A stretch of 59,177 nt of DNA from Candidatus Nitrosocosmicus sp. Lineage in GTDB: Archaea > Thermoproteota > Nitrososphaeria > Nitrososphaerales > Nitrososphaeraceae. The stretch spans positions 1 through 59,177 of the forward strand of contig JAICXY010000010.1 in assembly GCA_025934495.1 (NCBI GenBank), in the 5' to 3' direction. A program made the position numbers and the translations under genes. The notes beneath the pieces are model-generated. The model made no database searches. It worked only from the letters and a program-made list of their open reading frames with translations, and was not told the origin of the DNA. Positions 49,833-58,873 of this stretch are shown piece after piece. How positions within the stretch are numbered: position 1 is the first letter of the stretch; every line of letters starts with the position of its first letter.

Positions 49833-50633
49833 TTGTTGGTTTTAGATATTTTAAAAGAGTGTGCTAATAGTGTATATGAAAATACTAAAGATATTATAGG
49901 TACTTGTGAAGGGCAACAAAAATTTGAAGTTGGTGCAGGAGGGGATATTTCAACCAAAATAGATCTAATTGCAGAAAAATCTGTTTTTGATACTTTAAAG
50001 AGAAATAGATTTATTCCTAATGTTGTTGGAGAAGAATGTGGCCTAGTAAAAGGCAATGATGTTGGTGTAATTGTGATGGATGGTATAGATGGAACAACAA
50101 ATGCTAATTGTGGTCTGCCTTTTTATTGTTGTTCTTTGGCTTACGCTTCTAGTACAAAACTAGAATCCATTACTGATGCTGTAGTTTTTAACCTTTTAAC
50201 GGGTGATCTTTATTATGCATCAAAAGATAAAGGCTCATTTGTTAATGAAAAAAAATTAGATCTGACAAAAAAAACTATAAAGTCTACAAAAGATATGGTA
50301 GTTGGATTGAATATTTCCGGTTTATCTGAAACTCTATTTATTTCAATTTCTAAGTTAGTATCCTCTGTTAACCATGTTAGACATTTAGGTGCCAATGCAC
50401 TCGAGATATGTTATTTTGCACAAGGTTCGATAGATGCATATATTGATATTAGAAACAAAATTAGATCTATCGATATGGCTGCCTGCTATTTAATCGCCAA
50501 AGAAGCAGGTGGATATATTTTTGATATATCTGGAAATGATTTAAACTGTGATCTTTCAGTCGACTCAAGAATGTCTTTTATTGCCGTTTCAAATTCTGAA
50601 AGATATAGTTGGATATCTAATTTAATTAAGTAA
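49833..50633 (+). CDS. Inositol monophosphatase / fructose-1,6-bisphosphatase family protein
   Basis: A 266-residue magnesium-dependent sugar phosphatase. The three metal-site blocks are present: VVGEECGL, VIVMDGIDGTTNANCGLPFY and RSIDMAACYLIAKEAGGYIFD. Archaeal members hydrolyse inositol monophosphate and often fructose-1,6-bisphosphate, so gluconeogenesis or inositol-lipid synthesis are the candidate roles. The start TTG 49833 (LVLDILKECANSVYE) gives the normal N-terminal helix. An antisense frame over its first 200 bases is a shadow. It stands alone. Confidence 0.9.
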   Translation: MLVLDILKECANSVYENTKDIIGTCEGQQKFEVGAGGDISTKIDLIAEKSVFDTLKRNRFIPNVVGEECGLVKGNDVGVIVMDGIDGTTNANCGLPFYCCSLAYASSTKLESITDAVVFNLLTGDLYYASKDKGSFVNEKKLDLTKKTIKSTKDMVVGLNISGLSETLFISISKLVSSVNHVRHLGANALEICYFAQGSIDAYIDIRNKIRSIDMAACYLIAKEAGGYIFDISGNDLNCDLSVDSRMSFIAVSNSERYSWISNLIK

Positions 50634-50810
50634 TGTTTTAATTTTTATTCGTAAATTTATTTCTTGTAAATTTAAGGAAATCTCAAAACATGTCAAAACT
50701 CCTTTTTCATTGTTTTTATAAAAAAAATTATAAAAACTATAATATATTTGGTTTTTTTTGAATTATCCTATAAATAAAAAATTTATTTACTCCTTTTTGA
50801 TAATATATTT

Positions 50811-51113
50811 GTGGTTTTTTTTAATAAAAAACATAAATGCGAAGAAGATGGTAAAAAATTTGATACATATAATGAATTGATTGAACATGCAAGAAAAATC
50901 CATCATTATACAATTTTAAAATGTAATAGATGCGGGAAACAATTCTATCATGAAAAGGATAGATTACACCATGTACGTGAGGAACATGGAAAAGAAATGG
51001 ATGCAAGATCTCACAAGAATGAGCATAAACATAAAAAAGAGGATCGTTCTCAAAAAGGAACTAGTGCTCAAGAACAAGTTAACTCTCACGCAAAAAACTT
51101 AGATAAATTTTAA
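50811..51113 (+). CDS. C2H2 zinc-finger protein
   Basis: A 100-residue protein starting at GTG 50811 (MVFFNKKHKC). Two finger-like units are visible. The first has a single leading Cys (HKCEEDGKKFDTYNELIEHARKIHH). The second is canonical (CNRCGKQFYHEKDRLHHVREEHG). The C-terminal 35 residues are highly charged and His/Lys-rich, probably disordered. Small C2H2 proteins of this type are common in Nitrososphaerota, and DNA or RNA binding is likely. The target is unknown. Confidence 0.75.
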   Translation: MVFFNKKHKCEEDGKKFDTYNELIEHARKIHHYTILKCNRCGKQFYHEKDRLHHVREEHGKEMDARSHKNEHKHKKEDRSQKGTSAQEQVNSHAKNLDKF

Positions 51114-51768
51114 TTTTTATTTGAATTTTTGTTTTTTGTCTTTTATTTATATATATATGGTCAAATTAAATTGTAATATTTATTTGAGTTAAATAATACT
51201 GAGCATGAGTCATATTTCCATTCAGAATATTTCATTAATTTATGATGTAGCATTGACATCTTATCAAATAATTGATAGCATCTTAATCTTCCTTATCAGT
51301 TTACAATTGTAATAAAAGGTATCTAATAAAGCAATGCGGGTAATAGAACAATAGCATAACCTTATCATATCTTCTTAATGGTAATTAAGCTATTCTAAAG
51401 ACTGATTTTTGTATACTCCATTAATGGTTTTATAGTATGTCTCTTTGAGAATACAACCTATCCTAATGCAGATCCATAGAAATCAATCAGGCATATCCTT
51501 TCTCATGTGTGTGTGTTGAACTTTGAACCAAATAAAGATAGTTTGTATCTTAACCTTTTGAACTCAAATGCCAATAATTAAAAACTGTTCTCTAAGATAT
51601 TAATATCGTATTAAATAATTTACTAGTGCCAACTATGCTAACTCTGCTACTTTATTTGTAATTCAATGACATTGGTTCTACCGTTTGTATTTTTTTAATT
51701 TATTTTTAATTCTTTTGCTCTATTTTGTTCTTGTCTTTTATATCTTGCTTTCCAAAGTTTATTATTCT
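51114..51768. other. Intergenic region without recognisable gene
   Basis: About 650 AT-rich bases between convergent genes. No supported frame, element end or RNA is seen. Confidence 0.55.
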
Positions 51769-53148
51769 TCAATTATGGGATCTTGCCTTATTAAATATAT
51801 TATGAGATGAAATTATGGTAAATGCTGCAATTATTATGCCTGTTATATTTCTCCATGTTTCGTTTGCATTTGGATTACTCCCTATCAATGAGTGACCTGA
51901 TATAATATAGTAATTATCCGAAACCCAAAATACCAAGGTTGCCCAGCCAATTATTCCAGCAACTAGAGCTCCTAATCTTGCTCCATATCTTATGAAGTAG
52001 ATCGAAACAATTATTGATAAATACCAAAATATTGCAACAACCAGCCAGAATGGTTTTAGAAATATTTGTCTGCTGTCAAGAAAATAATAGCTAGTACCTA
52101 TAACTAGTAGTATGACAAGAGAAACTAAAAGAATTTTATAATTTAGTGAAAATGAGGTTCTTTCTTTTTTCATTTGCTTTATATTTATTTTTTTGTATTT
52201 GTTCTCTCCTTTTAAACAATATTCTATTGATTCTTTGAATGTTTTTAATTTTAAGGGAATTATTTTCTCGATAGAATGATCTTTTACAACTGATTCATGC
52301 TTTAGGCTTTCTACAAGTGGTCTTGCAAGAGATGCTTCAACTGGGGTTACTAAATCTACCCAATATGATGATAACTTTGTTGTTAATACTGGTATCGTTA
52401 TGATCTTGATGGATTTACCAATCGTTTTAGAATATATTTTCATCATATCTAAATAAGTTAAAATTTCTGGACCACCAATGTCATATTCTTTTCCTTTTGT
52501 TTCATCGATTTCAATTGATTGAGCAAGATAATTTATTACATCATCAATAAAAATTGGTTGACATTTTGTAGTAACCCATTTTGGACAAATCATAATGGGT
52601 AGTCTCTCAACTAAATATCTTAGCATTTCAAAAGAGCTTCCTCCATTTCCTAGAATAACTGCGGCTCGAAAAATGGTTACGTTGGCATTTGATTTTCCAA
52701 GTATTTCTCCTACTTGCTTCCTGCTTTGCATATGTTGGGATACTTTGTCGTCTTTTGAGTGAATTAAGCCTCCCAGATAAATAATTCTTTTAACATTGCA
52801 TTGATCGGCTGCACGCATGAAATTTTCTGCGACTGTTTTTTCTTTTTCAGAAAATTTTTTCCAATTCTTTGTAGATCCTTCCATGGAGTGAACAAGATAG
52901 TATGCTAATTCTACTCCATCTAACGCCTTCAAACAATCATTATAACTTGATAAATCTCCCTCAACAACCTCTAAATCTTTTTCATCGATTTTTAGATTGG
53001 CTATGGATTTTTTATTTCTAGTTATACAACGAATTTGATATGAATAATTTTTTGTGTTCCTTTTAGATGTTAAATTTTTGAGCAAATTACTACCTATAAA
53101 ACCGCTACCTCCGGTTACTAAGATTGTTTTTTCTTTCATGTATTCCAT
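51769..53148 (-). CDS. NAD(P)-binding SDR-family protein with membrane-spanning C-terminus
   Basis: A 459-residue protein. Residues about 1-310 form an atypical short-chain dehydrogenase/epimerase domain with TILVTGGSGFIGSNLLKNL (nucleotide-binding loop), LAYYLVHSMEG, RIIYLGGLIH in place of a canonical YxxxK site, and FRAAVILGNGGSSFEMLRYLVERLP. This is the NmrA/NDUFA9-like branch, whose members may bind quinones or act as chaperones. The last ~120 residues hold about four membrane spans (ILLVSLVILLVIGTSYYFL onward). This fusion of a soluble SDR domain to a small membrane domain occurs in related proteins. The substrate is unknown. The start could also be the ATG three codons later. Confidence 0.82.
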   Translation of the reverse strand: MEYMKEKTILVTGGSGFIGSNLLKNLTSKRNTKNYSYQIRCITRNKKSIANLKIDEKDLEVVEGDLSSYNDCLKALDGVELAYYLVHSMEGSTKNWKKFSEKEKTVAENFMRAADQCNVKRIIYLGGLIHSKDDKVSQHMQSRKQVGEILGKSNANVTIFRAAVILGNGGSSFEMLRYLVERLPIMICPKWVTTKCQPIFIDDVINYLAQSIEIDETKGKEYDIGGPEILTYLDMMKIYSKTIGKSIKIITIPVLTTKLSSYWVDLVTPVEASLARPLVESLKHESVVKDHSIEKIIPLKLKTFKESIEYCLKGENKYKKINIKQMKKERTSFSLNYKILLVSLVILLVIGTSYYFLDSRQIFLKPFWLVVAIFWYLSIIVSIYFIRYGARLGALVAGIIGWATLVFWVSDNYYIISGHSLIGSNPNANETWRNITGIIIAAFTIISSHNIFNKARSHN

Positions 53149-53949
53149 CTATTCATATACCATTAACATATTACAAATGGATTTTGTAAAATTGAGGTAC
53201 CTTCTAATTGTTGTTATGAAGTACCGATATATTCGACTATGCAATAATGCTTTAACTTATCTTTTTCTGATTTGTGGAGAATATTTATCGTCAAAGAATG
53301 CTATCAATTTGAAATATTGTTTAATATATTCTTAATTCTTATCTTGCCACTAAATCCAAAAATTGGATATATGTCAATACTATAAATCTGCAAAGTTGCG
53401 TATAACAATTAGATCATTTGCAGAAAAAAGGTATTTGTCACCCTTTTCTAAACTATTGAACAAATATTCTACTAAAAATGTATTCTGTTCGTCGCTCTTT
53501 TAGAATATTTTTCTTAATAGACTGTGTTGAAATGGATGAAAAATATGGTATATCTTTTGTTTTACTCATTCATAATTATATCTATAATAAATAACTCGAT
53601 ATAGGTCTATTGTTTCCCTTCATTTAGTAAATTTGATTACTATTCTGTATATCATTATTTGAATAAAATTAGATAATTTGGTTTTTGTTCTATGATTACC
53701 TGATTTGCATCTGTGATGGATTTAAAAAGGATAGGAATACTAGTTATTTGATAATGTATTTTGTATTGAGAAAGACGTTATTCGAAGAAATCCTGAATAT
53801 TAAAAGTTAATGGGAAAATGCCTATAATTAAATCTTTTTTTGTTAATTGATTTTTTAGTTTATATCTTTTTTAATGGTATTGATTGTTAGATGTATATTT
53901 AGTTAAATGGTGTTAGGTATTAGAAAATATAGAAAAAATGTGATTGGGA
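53149..53949. other. Intergenic region without recognisable gene
   Basis: About 800 AT-rich bases. Short frames here have no protein-like features. The promoter of the SDR gene must lie near 53149-53220. Confidence 0.5.
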
Positions 53950-54390
53950 TTATTGTCCAAATGGGGGTGGTAAATCTGTTCCTGCATATGTATCGGCAGC
54001 GTTTGGATCTTTATCGTTCTGTGGCTCTTCTGTAAATATGAATTGGCTATATGTATAAGGATTAACCATATTTTCAGAAAATTGCAAATGTCCTTTTTCA
54101 TATTGTCCTAAACTTAATTTATAATTGGAACCTCCTGCATCAACAAGCCATCCTTCAAATACTTTATCTTGTTTAGGTTGCGCAGTAACAGTTGATGATA
54201 TCGTTACTTTATTGCCTGTTGAATCTATGGTTACTGTTCCTACTTTCTCAGAACCAAATCCTGGTCCTGGATTTTTTGCTTTATGTAAATCTAATGTGAT
54301 TGGTGCGGCATAACTCGAATGAAATCCTACTGTTAATAAAAACAGAAATGCAGTAGATATTCCAAATAGTGCTATTTTTTTTGAAATCAT
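53950..54390 (-). CDS. Exported anti-sigma-K-like (RskA-domain) protein
   Basis: Using the ATG at 54390 gives a 146-residue protein starting MISKKIALFGISTAFLFLLTVGFHSSYA, a clear signal peptide; the longer frame up to 54519 adds implausible residues. The mature domain reads LDLHKAKNPGPGFGSEKVGTVTID, then VFEGWLVDAGGSNYKLSLGQYE and FTEEPQNDKDPNAADTYAG. This beta-rich pattern resembles the extracytoplasmic domain of anti-sigma-K factors. Archaea lack sigma factors, so the fold must serve another role, perhaps binding at the cell surface. It stands alone. Confidence 0.7.
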   Translation of the reverse strand: MISKKIALFGISTAFLFLLTVGFHSSYAAPITLDLHKAKNPGPGFGSEKVGTVTIDSTGNKVTISSTVTAQPKQDKVFEGWLVDAGGSNYKLSLGQYEKGHLQFSENMVNPYTYSQFIFTEEPQNDKDPNAADTYAGTDLPPPFGQ

Positions 54391-55525
54391 TGAATAGAAT
54401 TGTAATGCAGCGTATAAATGTCTTTTTAATAAGTGTTCTGAATTTATATTGTCTTGTGAGTCACAAGTATATTCAATTAATACTGGAGTAATCAATAAAT
54501 AATCAATAACATAATGCACCTGACTTTGAAAAATATTCTATGGACTTGATCCTGGCGAATGCAGGAAGTCACTTTTTTTGGTATTTTATGTTTAATAAGT
54601 ATTTTTTGTATTAATGGGGAATAGCAACTTTTAACCTCGTGTATTATCTTCAAAAGTAGTTTCAAGATTTATTTTCAGTTATGGTTTATAATCTGAGTTA
54701 TAATTTTCTCGTATAATTATTTGAGGTATATTTATAAAGTGGGTTTTTAATTATCTCAAACTGATTGCTTTCCCATAGTGGATTATTTATAAATGGTTCT
54801 TTTCGTGTCATTCATAGGGGCTATAATAAAATACTTATTCCTTAAAGATTACAAAAAGATTTGGATAGTATGGAATTGGATGTTTTTAAAAAGAAATGTT
54901 TAGATAGGAAAAGATTTAACCTATAAACAAAAAATCGATTTTAAATTGCCTATCTATTATTCCGTTTACAACCTATATATTATAGATTCCTCAATTTTGA
55001 TTATTATGATGTTTCAGAGATCCAGAAAAAATTGAATCTTTGAAAAGAGTGTTTGTTTTATTCCATTACTTTAGAAAATATACAAAAATTAAAAAAAGAC
55101 TAGGAAGACAAAAGACATGGGAAAGTAATGTCTACTCTTTGCGATCTTTAGGTTATGCATAAAACAATATATCCATGCTAGAAAAGGTATGGGATGAAGA
55201 AAGATGTGCTTTTCCTTCAGGAAAAAAAGAATTATACTATTGTAATAAATTTCCCTTTCATATGACAATCTCTGTCTATCTTTCATAAATAAAACTGATG
55301 GATGCCCAGAAAATATGGCGATATTCTAAAATGAAATTGAAAAAATAGCAGGAGTGGCTGAGTGATGTATTTAGATTCTAAAAATATGATATTGAATATG
55401 ATATCTAGATTGATAAACTATCGAACAATGAGAGTAATTTGTTATTAGCTTATGGTTTTATTTTGCATTGTTCTATCCCGTAAAGTCTAATAATGATGAT
55501 AATTTATTTGTCTATATTTAGATAG
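54391..55525. other. Intergenic region without recognisable gene
   Basis: About 1.1 kb of AT-rich sequence. Weak frames (for example minus strand 55089-55286) show no coding character. No element ends or RNA gene recognised. Confidence 0.5.
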
Positions 55526-55927
55526 ATGAATGATAAGAACAAAATTAAGATTATGATTGTTGAGGATGAGCAAGATCTTTTAAATCTTTATAAAGATTTC
55601 TTAAAAAATAAAGGATATTCTGTATTGGTTACTAATACTACTGCTACCTATATTATGGATGACTATTTGGAGTTTAAACCTGATCTTATTATTATTGATT
55701 ACCGATTGCCTGATGAGAAGAATGGTATTGATGCTGCAAAAGAAATTTTATTGAAATATCCTTCTGCTTCTATATTGTTGACTACTGCTTATGATTCTAT
55801 TAGAAATACCTTCAATAGTGAAGAAATATTTAGGGATAAAAAAATTGCATTAGTAATAAAACCAATAAAATTATTTGTATTAAATAAATTAATCCAAGAA
55901 CTAATTAATAGATCGGTTGGTAATTAA
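55526..55927 (+). CDS. Stand-alone response-regulator receiver protein (CheY-like)
   Basis: A 133-residue single receiver domain: IMIVEDEQDLLNLYKDFLKNKGY (acidic pair), LIIIDYRLPDEKNGIDAAKEIL (phospho-acceptor Asp), ILLTTAYD (Thr) and ALVIKPIKLFVL (Lys). All catalytic residues are present and there is no output domain, so it probably signals by binding a partner. No histidine kinase lies in the window. The gene is alone. Confidence 0.9.
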   Translation: MNDKNKIKIMIVEDEQDLLNLYKDFLKNKGYSVLVTNTTATYIMDDYLEFKPDLIIIDYRLPDEKNGIDAAKEILLKYPSASILLTTAYDSIRNTFNSEEIFRDKKIALVIKPIKLFVLNKLIQELINRSVGN

Positions 55928-56068
55928 TTCAATTAATTCGAGTACGAGAATTATTTTTATGAAAAAATTCTATATTATTTATTAATAAATTGAAATATAT
56001 TTAAAAAATTACTTCTTATCCTTATCCTTTACTCAAACGATTGTTTATATAATTATTTTGCTTTGATA

Positions 56069-57004
56069 TTATTTTTGTTCTTTCGATAGTAGTACTATAT
56101 CATCTATATCTATACAAATATTTTTTAGCTCTAATAGGCGTTTTCTTAGAGTGATAATGTTAATATTTGCAGAGCCTGCAATTTTTGATTGAGATATTTT
56201 TTCTTTATTTTTTCTACAAACTGCATATAAAATTGCTGCCGCTATTGATAGAGGATCTTTTCCGATGAAAATTTCATTTTTCCTTATTGATAATAGTGTA
56301 TCCAAGGCTTTTCTTGTTGTCCTTTCGCTTATTTGAGATTCGGTAGCTATCTTATGCAAGAATAGAATTGGATCCACTTGTCTATATGTAATCTTGAATT
56401 CGCGGGAAAGAAGGCGGTAACATCTTGCAGCAAATATCTCATTTCCATTTACTATTTTGGAAATTTCTGATAATGTCCTAGGCAGATTAATTTTTTTACA
56501 TGTGATATATACACATGCAACTATCATTTCTTTTATTGAACGACCTTTAATCAAACCTATTTCCAATGCCTTTCGATAGTAGGAAAATGCTTCTTCAATA
56601 CAAGCATATGGAAGTTGGATTTTATCCTTTAAACGATTTAACATATCAATTGCTATCTTTAAATTTCTTTTTTCATTAGAATAACTAACAATTTTATTTA
56701 AAAATTCAATTTTGTAATGTACTTTTTTGTTGGTTGACCATTCTGTTGCTTTAAATTTAGGTGAATCAGCTATTGAAGTGGATATCCCTTGATCATACAA
56801 TGATAATGAGTAAGGTAAAACCGTATTTGTATCGTTTTTATTCTTAGGGTATTCATTTTGTAATTCTGAATCAATTATTTTATCTTTTATTACTATGCCG
56901 CATAGATTGCAAATTTTTTCGCCATTTTCATAATCATATATAATTGAATGTCTATGAGCTATATTTTGAGAAATAAGGTTTGCTCGCTGCAGATAGCTTT
57001 TCAT
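56069..57004 (-). CDS. tfb: Transcription initiation factor B (TFB), zinc ribbon incomplete
   Basis: A 311-residue TFIIB homologue that recruits RNA polymerase to TATA/BRE promoters with TBP. The N-terminal ribbon keeps only the second Cys pair (ICNLCGIV, Cys32 and Cys35). Where the first pair should be, the sequence reads ISQNIAHRHSIIYDYENGEK. The B-reader block (YSLSLYDQGISTSIAD) is present. Two cyclin-like repeats follow at about 100-200 and 205-300, with the RSIKEMIVACVYITCKK and DPLSIAAAILYAVCRKNK segments. Nitrososphaerota usually have several TFBs, and this may be a specialised one. It is divergent from the RHH-like gene, with 49 bases between the annotated starts. Confidence 0.9.
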   Translation of the reverse strand: MKSYLQRANLISQNIAHRHSIIYDYENGEKICNLCGIVIKDKIIDSELQNEYPKNKNDTNTVLPYSLSLYDQGISTSIADSPKFKATEWSTNKKVHYKIEFLNKIVSYSNEKRNLKIAIDMLNRLKDKIQLPYACIEEAFSYYRKALEIGLIKGRSIKEMIVACVYITCKKINLPRTLSEISKIVNGNEIFAARCYRLLSREFKITYRQVDPILFLHKIATESQISERTTRKALDTLLSIRKNEIFIGKDPLSIAAAILYAVCRKNKEKISQSKIAGSANINIITLRKRLLELKNICIDIDDIVLLSKEQK

Positions 57005-57053
57005 TATAGTGAGAAATAGTAATAGAGAGTCTTTAAGGTAATGTTTACAATTT

Positions 57054-57683
57054 ATGTTATTTGATCAATTGAGTTACAATAAGTTACAAATAGTTACAGA
57101 TTTAAGCTATTGTGTTGTATGTAATTCATTGACGACATTGTCCTCGGAGGCTTCTATTTCTTCTGTGAGATCTTTTCGAATTGATAAAGGTTTTGCCAAT
57201 ATTCTACAACAGGAAGCCGACCGGATGGGGATATCTGTTAATGCAATGATGAATTCTATCCTCAAACAATACACTGAATTCACTAGATTTCAGTCAAAAC
57301 TGGATATGATAGTAATAAATCGAGCAATATTTAAGAGTGTATTGCAGTGTATAGATGAAAACTACGCTTATGATATGGGAATAGATCTGGGTAAAGAATT
57401 GCCCCATGATACTATTTTATTCTGGAAAAAACATATCTCCCTTGAATCGGTTATCGAGTATGTGGAAAAGATAATATGTATTTATGGAAAAATTGGGACC
57501 TATGATGAAATAACGGAATCCAGTAATAGAATAATTGTAATAAGGCACAGATTAGGTTTAAAGGGCTCAAAATTTTTATTGGGATTTTTAAAGTCATTAT
57601 TTAAAAATATGCTTAATTTAGATTGCGATATCCAAATTACAGATCATTCTATAAAAATTCAATTGCAAATTTTGGGTGAATAA
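57054..57683 (+). CDS. RHH-domain protein with alpha/beta C-terminal domain (putative regulator)
   Basis: Up to 209 residues. A ribbon-helix-helix segment lies at about residues 38-78 (VRSFRIDKGFANILQQEADR and MGISVNAMMNSILKQYTEF). The C-terminal ~130 residues (SVLQCIDENYAYDMGIDLGKE onward, ending IVIRHRLGLKGSKFLLGFLKS and ITDHSIKIQLQI) resemble a V4R/heme-NO-binding-like sensor fold, with low certainty. The ATG at 57054 precedes three AGTTACA repeats, and the 36 residues before the RHH segment look unlike protein. TTG 57129 or GTG 57165 (after GGAGG at about 57146) are better start candidates, which would leave the repeats in the promoter. Divergent from tfb. Confidence 0.65.
   Translation: MLFDQLSYNKLQIVTDLSYCVVCNSLTTLSSEASISSVRSFRIDKGFANILQQEADRMGISVNAMMNSILKQYTEFTRFQSKLDMIVINRAIFKSVLQCIDENYAYDMGIDLGKELPHDTILFWKKHISLESVIEYVEKIICIYGKIGTYDEITESSNRIIVIRHRLGLKGSKFLLGFLKSLFKNMLNLDCDIQITDHSIKIQLQILGE
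57072..57098. promoter_or_regulatory. Three AGTTACA direct repeats at 10-bp phase
   Basis: AGTTACA occurs at 57072-57078, 57082-57088 and 57092-57098, exactly 10 bases apart, i.e. on one face of the helix. They lie between the divergent tfb and RHH genes. Ribbon-helix-helix proteins commonly bind such phased short repeats cooperatively, so this is a candidate operator for the adjacent RHH protein. Confidence 0.6.
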
Positions 57684-57816
57684 TTAATGCTTTTACCGTA
57701 ACCGTGAATCTCTATATTCTTCATATATTTTGGTATTTTACGTAATATTATAAATGATGTATTAAAAAAAATTAATATTGTAGAAAGATAAAAACTTTGT
57801 TAACCTATTCATAATA

Positions 57817-58365
57817 ATGAAATTTAATTTTAGCACTGCAAAATATACGATAGCAATATTTACTATTTTGGGAATTTCTACTCTGCTTTATACATCAAGT
57901 TTTATGCAGTATGGAATAGCACAAAACAAATCTAGTAGTAGTTCTGCTAGTTCACAAAAACCACAAGATATTGGAACTCAACAGCAACTGAAAAGTTTGA
58001 CACAGGGAAACCAACAAATTCTTGCCAACAATTCTAAGATATCCAATAGCTCTTTATCTAAAATAGGCAGCGAAAGTGCAACACCTCCACCAACTCAAGG
58101 CAAACCTGTACCAAAAAGCCAACCTAATCCAACTGCTACTCAATCTTCTGGACAAAATCAATCTTCAAACAAAGCAGCAAGCAATGCTACTCAATCTTCT
58201 GGACAAAATCAATCTTCAAACAAAGCAGCAAGCAATGCTACTCAATCTTCTGGACAATCTGGAAACCAAAGCCAATCTTCTGGACAAAATCAATCTGCAA
58301 AAAGTAGTGGACCATTAGATCAATTGAGTAAAATGGTAGGTAGTTTAGTAGGCGGAAAGAAATAG
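57817..58365 (+). CDS. Secreted S/Q/N-rich repeat protein
   Basis: A 182-residue protein with a signal peptide or anchor at about residues 10-35 (YTIAIFTILGISTLLYTSSF). The remainder is Ser/Gln/Asn-rich and unstructured, with tandem units ATQSSGQNQSSNKAASN encoded by a perfect 51-base repeat (units starting at 58135, 58186 and, partial, 58237). The C-terminus (LDQLSKMVGSLVGGKK) is a short amphipathic tail. Composition resembles the 26606-27433 protein. Possible cell-surface matrix protein; function unknown. Confidence 0.7.
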   Translation: MKFNFSTAKYTIAIFTILGISTLLYTSSFMQYGIAQNKSSSSSASSQKPQDIGTQQQLKSLTQGNQQILANNSKISNSSLSKIGSESATPPPTQGKPVPKSQPNPTATQSSGQNQSSNKAASNATQSSGQNQSSNKAASNATQSSGQSGNQSQSSGQNQSAKSSGPLDQLSKMVGSLVGGKK

Positions 58366-58605
58366 ATACATTTCAATACATGGAAATAATATTCTAAATT
58401 ATTTATCTCTGATCAGGCAATTTTATTATTTTGGTAGATCTTTTTATATTTACTTTTTAACCGTTGACTCTTGCGAAATAATTTGTAATGTGAAATTAAT
58501 GTACAAACTATAATAAATATTTATATTATGATTTACTTTTTCTATACTTTTATTATCTTGTCATTTTAAGAGAATGAGACTGAGATGGATATGCAAATCA
58601 ATAAA

Positions 58606-58873
58606 GGATCTCGCATAATTAGAAACATTTCATTGAATCTATTACTGATATGTTATCTTTTCTTTTAAAAGGTGGACATTTAACTTATACTTGCAATATC
58701 TTTATGTATTTCTTTATCGTAAATGTCATCAAATTATTGCACTAGAGACCAACAGTGAATGATTTGTAAAGCAGTAGCGGTTTTATAGATAACCTATCAT
58801 ATGAAAGCAGGGAGCACAGGGTAATGAAGAACTATTGAGCATGAGCTGTTTGAAAGTAATTATGCAAGAAATC
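58606..58873. mobile_element. Internal-deletion derivative of the ISL2-type IS5 element
   Basis: A 268-bp element with ends GGATCTCGCATAATTAG and GTAATTATGCAAGAAATC. The left part matches the transposase 3' end of the ISL2-type copy (24060-24110). The right part matches its 5' region (25940-26125). The middle is missing, so it is a non-autonomous copy. From 58874 to the window end nothing is recognised. Confidence 0.65.

Noticed and set aside
55340-55440. Possible tRNA or C/D-box RNA (GCAGGAGTGGCTGAGTGATG)
   Set aside because: The start resembles a tRNA-Leu 5' end, but no anticodon arm, T-loop or acceptor partner could be found.
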